34,617 bases of DNA from Rhizonema sp. PD37 (GCA_029379215.1 JAQYWO010000059.1:1-34617), one strand, 5' to 3'. Positions 7,967-16,276 are shown, counted from the stretch's first letter. Notes: a model not told the origin generated them from the sequence alone. Translations and numbers: made by a program.

Positions 7967-8455
7967 ATGATGATTCGCGATGCCACTGAAGCTGATTTAC
8001 CAGTTATTGTAGCGATTTACAATGCTTCAATTCCCACCCGTCTGGCAACTGCTGATTTAAAGCCAGTTTCTGTGGAAAGTCGCCAAGCATGGTTTAAGGG
8101 ACGCTCATCATCAAAACGCCCTCTTTGGGTGATTGAAGCAGAAGATGTCGTTGCTGGTTGGCTGAGTTTCCAATCTTTTTATGGACGACCAGCTTACCAT
8201 GCTACTGCTGAAATTAGTATTTATATTGCGCCAGACAGTCATCGACGTGGTTTAGGGCGTCAGCTTCTTGCTCATGCAATTCATCAAAGTCCAAATTTAG
8301 GCTTGAAGACGCTCATGGGCTGGATTTTTGCTCATAATCAACCTAGTTTAAAGCTGTTTGAAACATTTAGCTTTCAAGTTTGGGGACATTTGCCTCAAAT
8401 CGCCGATCTTGATGGTGTAGAACGCGACTTATTGATTATGGGACTGCGAATTTAA
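7967..8455 (+). CDS. GNAT N-acetyltransferase, phosphinothricin acetyltransferase-like
   Basis: 162 residues of a single GNAT fold. The N-terminal IRDATEADLPVIVAIYN strand-helix is followed by the acetyl-CoA-binding loop RRGLGRQLLAHAI (motif A, R/Q-x-x-G-x-G/A) near residue 95-105, and a C-terminal FETFSFQVWGHLPQIADLDG. The last segment is characteristic of the PAT/MnaT branch that acetylates phosphinothricin- or methionine-sulfone-like amino acids. Substrate is not decidable here. It follows the ABC gene by 50 bases in the same direction and may be co-transcribed. Two adjacent ATGs (7967, 7970) are possible starts; the second is closer to the family N-terminus. Confidence 0.88.
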   Translation: MMIRDATEADLPVIVAIYNASIPTRLATADLKPVSVESRQAWFKGRSSSKRPLWVIEAEDVVAGWLSFQSFYGRPAYHATAEISIYIAPDSHRRGLGRQLLAHAIHQSPNLGLKTLMGWIFAHNQPSLKLFETFSFQVWGHLPQIADLDGVERDLLIMGLRI

Positions 8456-9038
8456 TCTTTATCAAAATCAATATCCACTACGATCATTGTAGAACAAAAG
8501 TCGTAGTTGTGCTTGTTGGCTGAGGGAAGCGATCGCCTCTGCCGGATAGAATCTTCTCTCCACCGGTCTTCTTGCGGATCATGTTCGGTGGAACACTTAC
8601 AGCAATGTTCAAGTAAATAGACCACAGTCGTAGGGGCGATCTTCGTAGCGATCTTGCGTCACGGTGAGACAGAGAAAGCAGGAGGGTTTCCCGACAGAGG
8701 GGACTGCGATCTTCGCAGCGATCTTCGAGTCCTCGAGCGTCACCCGTTAGCGCAGCGATCTTCGAGTCTTCGAGCGTCAGGGCTGTTCGCCCTTGCTATA
8801 AGAAAGAGCCGCCCTGACGATGGATTTATGTGTTGCAAACATTTTTGAATTTGGTATAAGTTGATCCAAAACAACATGGATGTGTTAACATGTGTCCAAA
8901 CACACATTTACCGATTAACAACTGTAAGTCCGGATTTGACAAGATTGTTAATTTTTAATGACAAGTTATTCGATTCAACCTACTACACACAAATTATACT
9001 TCAGCCAGTCAGGTAAGATAGTGTTTATTCATACCAAT
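8456..9038. other. Gene-free stretch with short tandem repeats
   Basis: No convincing gene. It contains a small hairpin (TCCACCG 8559-8565 with CGGTGGA 8586-8592), the 29-bp direct repeats at 8714-8779 and an A+T-rich end (8860-9030) without recognisable promoter elements. An open frame at 8654-8848 runs through the repeats and is not considered a gene. Confidence 0.5.
8714..8779. repeat. 29-bp direct repeat pair, 37-bp period
   Basis: CGCAGCGATCTTCGAGTCC begins at 8714 and the same unit, with one mismatch, begins at 8751; each unit ends CTCGAGCGTCA or TTCGAGCGTCA. Partial copies of GCGATCTTCG also occur at 8636-8660 and 8707. This appears to be a dispersed cyanobacterial short repeat rather than coding DNA. 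Confidence 0.65.
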
Positions 9039-9272
9039 TTACTTAGTCTCATCAATAAGACGGATGTAAGATATAGAATGCTGCTTGAATTCCGGAATAG
9101 AACGTCCTAGAGTTTTGGCGATCTTAATCCAGTGTTGCATCACAACTTCTACATTTTGCAGTGCTTGTTGATAAGTTTTGCCGTCAGCTGCACAACCTGG
9201 TAACTCTGGAACTTCAGCTATAAATTCTTGGTCTTCTTCACTCCAGTAGAGAATAATTTCATAATGGAGCAT
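9039..9272 (-). CDS. hicB: HicB-type antitoxin
   Basis: 77 residues. YEIILYWSEEDQEFIAEVPE, then LPGCAADGKTYQQALQNVE, is the HicB partial RNase-H-like fold (pattern I-x-Y/W-S-x-E-D-x-x-F-x-A-x-V-P-E-L-P-G-C-x-A-x-G-x-T). It ends soon after the core, so it lacks the longer C-terminal DNA-binding domain of some HicB proteins. GGAGGT seven bases before the ATG is a strong ribosome site. It overlaps the end of hicA by 14 bases and is translationally coupled to it. It should sequester the HicA RNase. Confidence 0.85.
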   Translation of the reverse strand: MLHYEIILYWSEEDQEFIAEVPELPGCAADGKTYQQALQNVEVVMQHWIKIAKTLGRSIPEFKQHSISYIRLIDETK

Positions 9273-9525
9273 TCTTTTTACCTCCTAACTGGTATTTGAG
9301 AATGACTGCGCGAACTTGTTTGACTTGATAGGGCTTAGCTTTTCCTTGCTTGTGTTGCAAATTCAAGATCTCTTCGACGTTTTTTTTGGTAAAAATATAG
9401 TGACCATTATGTATCTGTTCATTAAAGCCCAGACTTTGTAAGAGTTGCCACAGTTGAGCAAAAGGTATGTCTGCATCAGATCCTCCTAAGAGGATTTTAG
9501 ACAGGAGTTTATCTTGTGGAGTCAC
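9259..9525 (-). CDS. hicA: HicA-type mRNA interferase toxin
   Basis: 88 residues starting at GTG (9523-9525), MTPQDKLLSKIL. The segment LLQSLGFNEQIHNGHYIFTK carries the double-stranded-RNA-binding-like fold with the catalytic histidine in GHYIF (usually G-S-H-x-x-F). KPYQVKQVRAVILKY closes the domain. Related two-gene cyanobacterial modules carry the toxin first, as here. HicA cleaves mRNA independently of the ribosome; that activity is family knowledge. The family serine before the histidine is replaced by Gly (N-G-H-Y); whether this weakens it is unknown. Confidence 0.8.
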   Translation of the reverse strand: MTPQDKLLSKILLGGSDADIPFAQLWQLLQSLGFNEQIHNGHYIFTKKNVEEILNLQHKQGKAKPYQVKQVRAVILKYQLGGKKNAPL

Positions 9526-9578
9526 GGTTTGTGAATAATATCCCTAAATAACTTTAATTTACCTAACTTTACAAAAAA

Positions 9579-9635
9579 GGCGGTGGGAAAATCCCATACT
9601 TTCTCTAGCCGTGAGTTTAAAACAGATCCACCGCC
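9579..9635. repeat. Inverted repeat GGCGGTGG / CCACCGCC
   Basis: GGCGGTGG at 9579-9586 and CCACCGCC at 9628-9635 enclose 41 bases, between the hicA start and the end of the exported-protein gene, both on the minus strand. It could be a weak terminator for the latter or a dispersed repeat. The rest of 9526-9776 shows nothing recognisable. Confidence 0.35.
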
Positions 9636-9776
9636 ACCGTTAGTAATGAGAATTTACAGGCGTTGCAAATTCTTTTTTCCTTCAGGAACCGGATAAGTTG
9701 TATGAGATAAAAACAGACGCGCTTCACTTGCCTTTATAATTTTAAGGTAGAGAGCGTTCTGCGACGCAGTTAACTT

Positions 9777-10301
9777 CTACCTTTTAACAGGGATCGTCTC
9801 GAACTCGAAAGAAGCAATCCGACGCTCATTAATATAGATATCTATCTTGTGCTTTCCAATTGGATCGCCGGAAACAACAGTCCAATAATCCTGGATTATA
9901 CCATTTTTTATCAACTGTGTGCGCGTAGTAACCCCCTCAGTGCCGTGTGCCCCTATCGAGAAATGTTCACCATCGGTTGTTCCCCAAGTTTCTGGGTGCT
10001 TTGGTAGCTGTAGGATTTCTCGCCAAGTCACTTCACCCTGATAGTCTTTAAGCTGAATACGCCACCCGTATTTATTTCCCTCAATGAGAGGGATTTTGTT
10101 TGTGGGAAGAAAAGTCACCTTTTTTTTGGATTTCACCTGAAAAATGCCGAATTCAGCTTTACTGACAATAATTGGTATCGTCGGTTTTGCACTGACTGAC
10201 TGAGAGGAGGCTAAAGCATTATATGCTGAAGAAGCGACAACTCCAGACGCTATCCAAGAAGCAACTAATAGAACCGTCGCAGATCCAATTCTCGGTTGCA
10301 T
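9777..10301 (-). CDS. Exported protein of unknown function
   Basis: 174 residues; not recognised. The N-terminus has a signal-peptide or signal-anchor profile: MQPRIGSATVLLVASWIASG followed by small residues, with possible cleavage near ALASS. The rest is beta-rich: KKKVTFLPTNKIPLIEG, YGWRIQLKDYQGEVTWREI, then WGTTDG and a C-terminal WTVVSGDPIGKHKIDIYIN segment that reads like the last strands of an immunoglobulin-like or beta-sandwich domain. There are no cysteines after the signal region and no catalytic motif. It stands alone between hicA and a long non-coding stretch. An envelope or periplasmic location is likely; function cannot be given. Confidence 0.6.
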   Translation of the reverse strand: MQPRIGSATVLLVASWIASGVVASSAYNALASSQSVSAKPTIPIIVSKAEFGIFQVKSKKKVTFLPTNKIPLIEGNKYGWRIQLKDYQGEVTWREILQLPKHPETWGTTDGEHFSIGAHGTEGVTTRTQLIKNGIIQDYWTVVSGDPIGKHKIDIYINERRIASFEFETIPVKR

Positions 10302-10619
10302 AATTTATCTAATATCAAGTCATACTTATTGATACATGAAATCTAACTATTTTTCAGATATACACAGAACATTTTTAAGGCATCATAATTATAGTAGAGG
10401 GCACAATGTCTCTTTCGTCATCTATTCTCGTTTGTCATGAATTTACTACTAACACGCAAAGTTTATCTATTTTTCGACTTATCCTCGCATTTTTAAAGTC
10501 AGTCTTGACGAAATCGAGTTGACGTTAAGTGAAACGCGATCGCCTATAGTGGGCAGGTACGCAATCACAATTAGTCCCTCACTCATATCCAGGTTTTGAT
10601 TTTCAGGCGGAAGCACGAA
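10302..10619. other. Gene-free stretch
   Basis: About 318 bases without a supportable gene. One HIP1 site (GCGATCGC) lies near 10537. The A+T-rich first 120 bases are the presumed promoter region of the exported-protein gene. No clear terminator for either flank was found. Confidence 0.4.
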
Positions 10620-11555
10620 CTAACTTAGGACTTCATTTGTAGTCTTGAAATGAAGTTTTGCTACTTTCTCCAAAATTTCTTTGCCATTTTCCTCAATCAA
10701 CTGTCTTGCTACAGTCACAGCTGCTTTAGAAGAGCCTTTTGGTAACTTTGTGTGGTACTGTTTCCCCAAGTTGTCTAGTTTATTGAGAAATCGTTCTCTC
10801 GCTAAGATTGAAGCTGCGGCAACAGCTATATGACTTTCAGCCCGATGAGCTTGAATAACTGTTAATTTCTTGCCTTGCTCTTGTAGTTTTTCAAGCAAAA
10901 GCTTTTCATCAGCAAATTGATCAATGATTGCTGTTTGACATTCAACTTTAGATAGAAGTTCCTCTATTGCTTTTGCATGTGCCCAAGCAAGTAAGTCATT
11001 AAGTGATTTTTTCTCGTTTTCGAGTTTGGTATATATTTGGTTATATCTTTCAGCAGATATTTCTACAATCACAAACTTATCTTGGCAAATTATTCGGATA
11101 TCTTTAGCAATTTCCTGAATTCTCTTATCGCTTATAGCTTTACTATCTCTCACCTTAAGCTTTGTGAGTTGACTTACAATTTTTTCATCTATATACAGGC
11201 TAGCACTGACTAAAGGACCAAAATAATCACCTTTACCAGATTCGTCACTTCCAATGATAGGTAATGTTAACTCATGTGAAAGAGTTGAGTTTACTTCATT
11301 AGAAAAAGGAAACTTTTCTTCAGAGAAGCTTTTTATCAAGCGAGAATCTTCACTCTCATCTAATTGGGAAAAGTCAACTTTTACCTTGCCTTGCTTATTT
11401 TGATATATTCTGATAATACCAGACCAATCAGATCTCTGAATTGAAAATTGTAACCCATAATTGATTTCTTTATAATCAGACACTATAAACTCATTATTTG
11501 AGATTAGCTGACGGATGTCTTCATACTTTATAATAGCTTTTGCAATTTCACTCAC
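10620..11555 (-). CDS. rnhC: Ribonuclease HIII
   Basis: 311 residues. The first 90 form the TBP-like substrate-binding domain that distinguishes RNase HIII from HII. The catalytic core starts at LPIIGSDESGKGDYFGP (D104, E105), continues with D212 in AIIDQF and the conserved AESHIAVAAASILARERFL. It cleaves the RNA strand of RNA-DNA hybrids such as R-loops and primers. The start is GTG (11553-11555) with GGAG five bases upstream, a good ribosome site that decides it. Two tiny genes (11604-11896) precede it by 48 bases on the same strand and probably share its promoter. RNase HIII is uneven in cyanobacteria, so acquisition by transfer is possible but not shown. Confidence 0.9.
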   Translation of the reverse strand: MSEIAKAIIKYEDIRQLISNNEFIVSDYKEINYGLQFSIQRSDWSGIIRIYQNKQGKVKVDFSQLDESEDSRLIKSFSEEKFPFSNEVNSTLSHELTLPIIGSDESGKGDYFGPLVSASLYIDEKIVSQLTKLKVRDSKAISDKRIQEIAKDIRIICQDKFVIVEISAERYNQIYTKLENEKKSLNDLLAWAHAKAIEELLSKVECQTAIIDQFADEKLLLEKLQEQGKKLTVIQAHRAESHIAVAAASILARERFLNKLDNLGKQYHTKLPKGSSKAAVTVARQLIEENGKEILEKVAKLHFKTTNEVLS

Positions 11556-11603
11556 GAGTACTCCAGTAATTTTTTACATCAATATGGGTTTTGCAGACAC
11601 TTA

Positions 11604-11741
11604 TCAAGTGTGAATTAAATGGTACTTTTCTTCTTCGAGTAAAATACTATTATTTTCTAATAACTCTGGATGAAATTTATAAAAATCATTAGTTATTTTA
11701 ACGAATAATTCATCCAGAGTAGAAGAATCAATGACTTTCAT
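11604..11741 (-). CDS. 45-residue hypothetical protein upstream of rnhC
   Basis: This frame begins at the ATG in CAATGA, overlapping the stop of the preceding 52-residue frame by the ATGA configuration, which is typical of translational coupling. The product starts MKVIDSSTLDELF and ends EEEKYHLIHT; it is acidic in the middle (HPELLENN, LLEEEK) and has no membrane segment. It is not recognised. The coupling, the shared strand and the 48-base distance to rnhC support a real three-gene unit. The alternative is the remains of one longer protein broken by a frameshift. Confidence 0.5.
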   Translation of the reverse strand: MKVIDSSTLDELFVKITNDFYKFHPELLENNSILLEEEKYHLIHT

Positions 11742-11896
11742 TGAGCCTCTGTTAACTTTAGCTTCACATACTTCTGCTTCAACAAAGTCTCTATAGAATA
11801 TTCACCTCGTTGGACATTGTTAATTGACCAAAACTCCTCTACACAATTCCGAAGACGAGTTTGGTCTAAGTTGAGTTCTTTGAAATCAGACGGCAT
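11738..11896 (-). CDS. 52-residue hypothetical protein, first gene of the rnhC unit
   Basis: ATG at 11896 is preceded by GGAGGTAGTCT, a near-ideal Shine-Dalgarno seven bases away, which is strong evidence that this short frame is translated. The product runs MPSDFKELNLDQTRLRNC, then EEFWSINNVQRGEYSIETLL, and ends KLKLTEAQ. It is soluble, mixed-charge and probably helical. It is not recognised. Its size and coupling to the next frame resemble small antitoxin-toxin pairs, but neither product carries a known toxin motif, so no function is claimed. Confidence 0.55.
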   Translation of the reverse strand: MPSDFKELNLDQTRLRNCVEEFWSINNVQRGEYSIETLLKQKYVKLKLTEAQ

Positions 11897-12339
11897 AGAC
11901 TACCTCCGAATTAGGGCTTTACTTAGGATTAAAATGTCTAATTTAACAGCATAAAACCCATATTCTAGTCTGACCATTCCTAATCAATAAAAAAGTATCA
12001 TGTGGCTAGTTACTTATACAATATATTACTATTGAACTATATTGTAGTATTTCCTCCATGTGGCTTTTCGCTTACATCGACTACGGAGCAATGGCAAGTT
12101 GCAATACAGAGCCGCCCTTATGTTGAAGAGAGTGATGGGAGCAGCTGATGAAATCCGCACTGTACTGTATGTTGGCTTCTCCCTTCAATCAAGAGCTAAT
12201 GTACAGTTGTAGATTGTGTTATCTTTTAGAGTAGATTATTAAGTATACCATAATTATTATAAAATCACAAAATAAAAATTTTAGGAACTAGAGAGGAGCT
12301 ATCAAAATCCGTGTCCCTAACTCTGTGGAGAATTTAGTT
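11897..12339. other. Divergent intergenic region with an AT-rich dyad
   Basis: TACAATATA (12017-12025) and TATATTGTA (12038-12046) form a perfect 9-bp dyad with a 12-base centre between the rnhC unit (-) and the envelope gene (+). It may be a regulator site for either side. No other gene or RNA was recognised here. Confidence 0.35.
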
Positions 12340-13044
12340 ATGTTCAAGCGATTTCTGTTTCTGTTTGCTTGCACTACAGGGGGCATCGGTGCTGCTATGT
12401 TCTTTTTGTGGCAACAGGCAACCCAACTGCCAACCAGATACACAAATCCACCATCGACGACAGAAGCACTTCATCTGACTGACAAAACCCAAATTCAACA
12501 AGCTCGTGAGCAAGTCTTGGATAAAGTTTCAAACCATCTCAAAGATCCTCTCTTCCAAGGAGAAGTGCAACTAGACGCTCATGAAGTCAATGCATTGGTA
12601 GATGGTGAAATTGCCAAAACATCTCATAAAAGTCGGCTGGCTCAAGCTATTTCCGATACAAATACTCAAATTAAAGACGGGAAAATTTCCGTAGGTGCAG
12701 TCGTTGATTTGAAGAAACTCCCCTTAAAAGAATTGCACACAGGGAAACAAGGAGTGATCGCTCAACTGCTCAAAATACCAGTCATTAAAGAACATCCTGT
12801 ATACATTGAGCTTGAAGGCAAACCAACTATTAGTCATCGAAGAGTGAACTTAGACAATACAACTCGCGTTAAAGTTGGTAATTTTAGCTTCACCCTTGCT
12901 GAATTATCTGAGTATTTGGGGATTCCCCAAGAACGTTTAAACCAACAAATTTCAAAGGAACTCAAGACTTTACCACAGGAAGTAGAAGGCGCAGAAATTG
13001 TTGGCAATGCCCTAGTGCTTCGGGGAGGAAAAACTATACAGTAG
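12340..13044 (+). CDS. Membrane-anchored envelope protein of unknown function
   Basis: About 234 residues. One N-terminal hydrophobic segment (MFKRFLFLFACTTGGIGAAM, then FFLWQQ) serves as signal anchor. The remaining ~200 residues are soluble and alternate amphipathic strands and helices (for example GEVQLDAHEVNALVDGEIAK, GKISVGAVVDLKKLP, RVKVGNFSFTLAELSEYL). The pattern resembles extracytoplasmic lipid-binding or arch-shaped envelope domains, but no family is recognised. A GTG frame opens 15 bases earlier; the ATG at 12340 with GGAG nine bases upstream is preferred. It stands alone on the plus strand. Confidence 0.65.
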   Translation: MFKRFLFLFACTTGGIGAAMFFLWQQATQLPTRYTNPPSTTEALHLTDKTQIQQAREQVLDKVSNHLKDPLFQGEVQLDAHEVNALVDGEIAKTSHKSRLAQAISDTNTQIKDGKISVGAVVDLKKLPLKELHTGKQGVIAQLLKIPVIKEHPVYIELEGKPTISHRRVNLDNTTRVKVGNFSFTLAELSEYLGIPQERLNQQISKELKTLPQEVEGAEIVGNALVLRGGKTIQ

Positions 13045-13107
13045 TCTGTTACGTTAAGGTTGCCTCGTCTTGGCGGGGAGTGAGGAGTGGAACTTAGGGC
13101 AAGAGAA

Positions 13108-13140
13108 TTAAAGGTATATTGAACTTAAGGTATATTGAAT
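13108..13140 (+). promoter_or_regulatory. Tandem 16-bp direct repeat upstream of the PIN TA pair
   Basis: TTAAAGGTATATTGAAC (13108-13124) is followed at once by TTAAGGTATATTGAAT (13125-13140), ending 15 bases before the antitoxin start. Repeated sites in this place commonly bind the TA complex for autoregulation; that is an inference. The central TATATT could also serve as a -10. Confidence 0.4.
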
Positions 13141-13155
13141 TAAAAGAGAAATTAT

Positions 13156-13377
13156 ATGTCTACATATCACGAGGTACGCCGTCTAGCTGAAAGCCTCACT
13201 CCTGATGAGCAAATGCGTCTGATTGAAGACTTGTCAAGATTAATTCGTCAAAGGGTGACAATGACGCCCAAGCCAAAGCACAGTATTCTTGAATTGCGCG
13301 GATTAGGCAAAGAAATCTGGAATGGAGTTGATGCTCAAGAATATGTCAATCAAGAACGCGATTCATGGAATGGTTAG
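13156..13377 (+). CDS. Antitoxin of a PIN-domain TA pair (VapB-like role)
   Basis: 73 residues: an N-terminal helical segment YHEVRRLAESLTPDEQMRLI-E-D-L seen in many small cyanobacterial antitoxins, then a basic stretch (RQRVTMTPKPKH) and a C-terminal helper SILELRGLGKEIWNG that would embrace the toxin. The DNA-binding fold cannot be assigned with confidence (DUF2281-like is possible). The gene overlaps the PIN gene by 13 bases, which makes the pairing firm. Confidence 0.75.
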   Translation: MSTYHEVRRLAESLTPDEQMRLIEDLSRLIRQRVTMTPKPKHSILELRGLGKEIWNGVDAQEYVNQERDSWNG

Positions 13378-13808
13378 CCCAATTACGAAGACAAGTCGTA
13401 GGCTTGGATACTGCACCCCTAATTTACTTCATGGAAGAAAATCTTACTTATTTAGAGATGACTGATGCTTTCTTTGAAGCAATGTTTCGAGGTGAGTTTA
13501 GAGTTGTGACATCTGTAGTGACGATACCAGAAGTTTTAGTTTATCCTTTGCGACAGGGGAATGCAGCCTTGGCTCAACAATATCGTAATATTCTGTTTAA
13601 TTCCCAAGGTTTGACGACTATGGAAGTTGTTCCGGTAATCGCTGAAACTGCTGCACAACTTCGAGCAGATTATAACTTGAGAACGCCAGATGCTATTCAA
13701 ATGGCTACAGCTATCAATGAAGGTGCTTCTTTTTTCTTGACTAATGATGCCCGTTTGCCATCTTTACCTGGGCTGTCAGTGTTAGTTTTAGATCAACTGA
13801 TAGCTTGA
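13365..13808 (+). CDS. PIN-domain ribonuclease toxin (VapC-like)
   Basis: 147 residues covering a complete PIN fold. Acidic residues expected for metal binding are present: D in VVGLDTAPLIYF (N-terminal), E in TIPEVLVYPLR, D in LRTPDAIQMATA and D in FFLTNDARL. These proteins cleave RNA, often tRNA, when freed from their antitoxin. The start ATG lies within the antitoxin's last codons (13-base overlap), so the pair is coupled. All key residues are intact. Confidence 0.88.
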   Translation: MEWLAQLRRQVVGLDTAPLIYFMEENLTYLEMTDAFFEAMFRGEFRVVTSVVTIPEVLVYPLRQGNAALAQQYRNILFNSQGLTTMEVVPVIAETAAQLRADYNLRTPDAIQMATAINEGASFFLTNDARLPSLPGLSVLVLDQLIA

Positions 13809-13877
13809 GTATTTCACCGAAGAGTGCGTTTTTCATAGAATTACCGTAACCATCTCTATGTCAACACCATCTGAAAC

Positions 13878-13916
13878 TTTCAGCTATGCTGCCGACTGCC
13901 GTCAGCATAGCTGAAA
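13878..13916. repeat. Perfect 14-bp hairpin after the PIN toxin gene
   Basis: TTTCAGCTATGCTG (13878-13891) and CAGCATAGCTGAAA (13903-13916) pair completely around an 11-base loop. It lies about 70 bases past the toxin stop. It may stabilise or end the TA message, but no U-run follows. The rest of 13809-14051 has one HIP1 site and nothing else recognisable. Confidence 0.5.
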
Positions 13917-14051
13917 AATTCAAGTTGCCAATAGCGATCGCATTAGAAAGGAGATTTAATTCTCCATTTTACGAATACGAAACCCGGTTTTCTGTTCCGA
14001 TGATACTTTTACCCCAAGAGTACATTCACACCTATTCTCATTTATAAAATA

Positions 14052-14136
14052 TTATTGACATTAATTGAAAAAGTCTCGTCAGGCTACAAAGTCTACCCTG
14101 TCTAATTTTCAGTCTTTTTTTATGTCGAACTCAGGT
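14052..14136. repeat. Dispersed repeat, copy 1 (relic of a ClpN-protein gene tail)
   Basis: TTATTGACATTAA, GCTACAAAGT, CTGTCTA and CGAACTCAGGT occur in the same order and spacing here and at 30674-30761. At the second site the right half encodes the last residues (PELDVKNRVKK) of the PIN-ClpN gene; here the same strand reads PEFDIKKD before a stop. This is therefore a detached copy of that 3' end. Confidence 0.6.
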
Positions 14137-14215
14137 AATATTCGGACATAGAGCGGTTGTTATTTTTATGGATCTCCCTAACCAGCCGACTAGTGATAGA
14201 TTATGATTACTAACG

Positions 14216-15838
14216 CTAAAGTTTTTGAATTTCCGCAAGCCACTCTAACCAACGTGTTATGGCTTGAGGTTGAGAAGTAACTTTCTTTTGCAGCAGGATA
14301 ACTCCATCTTGTACGTCCACAAGTCCATACTTTCCTTGAAGTAAAAGTTGGTTAATAAAACTCACAAAATATTGTAGTTGTTGGCGATCATTCTTAAAAG
14401 CTGGTTGATACTGTTGCAACCGCCACAAGTCTGCAAGAGCGAAATCAACATCTATAACTTCCCCCGAATCCATTTGTAACTGTACAGATGGTAAGCGGAT
14501 AATTTCTCGACGAGTTGCTAGATGAGGAAGCAGAAAAGTAGTAGCAGAAACACTGGCAGTAGCAGGAATATACTGCATTAATGCGCGGATATGTCTGACG
14601 TGTTCCCACTGACGGGTTAGAGGAACATAAACCCAAGGAGAAAGAGAGTCTGGAATCAAAAAGTAAAAAGCGTCACTGGGGTTAGAGGTAATAGCAAAGA
14701 AAATTGATAGTGCTATAAATCTTATCCACCAGCGACGAAAACGTGGTTTAAATTGCTCTTGATGTTGAGACAACCACAAAATTGTCCCGTAAAACAAGCC
14801 TGGAACTACAGTTAAGGCATAGCGAATACTCATAGAAAGAGCAGCTATACTATGCTGCATCAACAATACCAATAATGGAGGACCAGCAAGTATCCAAGCT
14901 GATGGTGCTATTGCAGGTATAAAAGCCAAAGGTAGCCATTGACCTAAAAAGTATTTCACGCGCTTATCAACAGGAGTTAACAAACTTTGAATCAGTTCTT
15001 GAGGATGGGTGACAATTCCCCACAATAGTTGTAAAGTACTAGGGCTATTATTTCCGGGAACATATTGACTAAAATAAGCAGTTAAATACAGTCGAGAATT
15101 ATCGTTAGAAAACAGGGGCATTATGACATTAGTTACTATTATGACATAGCTGAAGCTGAGTGTACATACAGCCAAACCTAAGCGTGGATATCGACGGCTG
15201 AAAATTAGATATAGACCAATACCAAAAAGAATAGTTCCTGTTTCTTCCCGAATTCCTAACGTCAAAATCAGAAAGAGCCAAAAGAGCCACCATTTACGCT
15301 TTTCTAAAGCCAGGAGTAAAGAGAAAATAAATAAAGGAATTTGACAATGTTCGTAGAAATTGGCAAAAGTTGGACCAATGACTGCATTGGCTCCATAAAA
15401 ACTGGCAGTTATTAAAACAGCTATTGAAGAAGGTAAATAATGGCGAGATAACACATAGAGAACTAAACCAGCAATGGTTATTAAGCTAACTTGTAAAATT
15501 ACAAGAGTTACACCACTGGGGAATAACGCATATATAGGCATCCACAGTAAAAAGTCAATTACAAAGTGTTGTGCCAAATGACAGTAAAATACTTTCTGGA
15601 TCTGACCATCTTGGATATAAGCACTAGATTGACCTGAAGAAAGAGAACCTTGAAATAAATGTCCATGTATGGTATTCCAAAAAAGCTGATCGAATAGACT
15701 TTGGTCGTAAGATGCGTAAAAAGAGTAGAACCGATTAAGGCTAAAAGCTAGCATTAATACGAAAAAAACTGTGGCTAATATCAGCGTTATTTTCAAGCTA
15801 GATTTATTTTTTATTAAGTCAAAGTAGTTCAGCAGCAT
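14216..15838 (-). CDS. DUF2079 multi-spanning membrane protein
   Basis: 540 residues with about ten hydrophobic segments, the first at 15-35 (SLKITLILATVFFVLMLAF). The pattern after it, FYASYDQSLFDQLFWNTIHG, then CHLAQHFVIDFLLWMPIYAL and FANFYEHCQIPLFIFSLLLA with GIREETG, is the signature of DUF2079 proteins, which have a GT-C-like topology. The C-terminal 130 residues are soluble (PATASVSATTFLLPHLATR). Function is unknown; related polytopic proteins are thought to be glycosyltransferases using lipid-linked sugars. No operon partner; the upstream region has a 65-codon relic on the same strand. No Shine-Dalgarno precedes the ATG. Confidence 0.85.
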   Translation of the reverse strand: MLLNYFDLIKNKSSLKITLILATVFFVLMLAFSLNRFYSFYASYDQSLFDQLFWNTIHGHLFQGSLSSGQSSAYIQDGQIQKVFYCHLAQHFVIDFLLWMPIYALFPSGVTLVILQVSLITIAGLVLYVLSRHYLPSSIAVLITASFYGANAVIGPTFANFYEHCQIPLFIFSLLLALEKRKWWLFWLFLILTLGIREETGTILFGIGLYLIFSRRYPRLGLAVCTLSFSYVIIVTNVIMPLFSNDNSRLYLTAYFSQYVPGNNSPSTLQLLWGIVTHPQELIQSLLTPVDKRVKYFLGQWLPLAFIPAIAPSAWILAGPPLLVLLMQHSIAALSMSIRYALTVVPGLFYGTILWLSQHQEQFKPRFRRWWIRFIALSIFFAITSNPSDAFYFLIPDSLSPWVYVPLTRQWEHVRHIRALMQYIPATASVSATTFLLPHLATRREIIRLPSVQLQMDSGEVIDVDFALADLWRLQQYQPAFKNDRQQLQYFVSFINQLLLQGKYGLVDVQDGVILLQKKVTSQPQAITRWLEWLAEIQKL

Positions 15839-15882
15839 TGCTATTTAAATTAGATAGGTTTGATTATAATTGGGCATTGTGT

Positions 15883-16080
15883 TCAAGTCTTGGTTACGGC
15901 TTTGATACATTCTGTGTTGAGAAGGACTAAATTATCAGTCTCAAAAACTGTACAAGAGTTAATTAATGTCGCCAAGACAGGTAGAGCCTTCTGTAACTTT
16001 GCGTTGGCTTGTTGTGCCGCTGGCTGATATTGTTGTAGCCAAGTTTTTTTAATTATATATTCTGGAATGAATGCAGAACG
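15883..16080 (-). pseudogene. Open-frame remnant without a start (unrecognised)
   Basis: The minus strand is open for 65 codons (FIPEYIIKKTWLQQYQP ... LPVLATLINSC ... LNTECIKAV) and ends in TGA at 15883-15885. It is preceded at once by an in-frame TAA and has no ATG, GTG or TTG suited to start it. Its composition looks protein-like, so it is probably the 3' end of a lost gene. The family is not recognised. Confidence 0.35.
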
Positions 16081-16201
16081 TTATAATAGCCAAAAAGTTA
16101 CGTGGTATTTTTGGATAAAGTCTTTAATCTGGTTAATGGTCAGCCATTGCCAAATATTTTGTCTGTTGTGGCTTCAAGCTTAGGGTGTTGTGCAGCATTG
16201 A

Positions 16202-16276
16202 GCGTGGCGTTTAGCGTGGCGGATGGCGTGGTGTTTAGTGGCGTGGCGAGTAGCGTGGCAAATGGCCTGGCGATAT
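16202..16276. repeat. Degenerate 12-nt minisatellite (GCGTGGC unit)
   Basis: Six units begin GCGTGG (last one GCCTGG) at 16202, 16214, 16226, 16241, 16253 and 16265. The unit is 12 bases except for one 15-base copy. Placed at the junction to an ATPase relic, it marks slippage or a rearrangement point. Confidence 0.65.

Noticed and set aside
8654..8848. 64-codon plus-strand frame
   Set aside because: It lies in the short-repeat stretch and has neither homology-like motifs nor a ribosome site.
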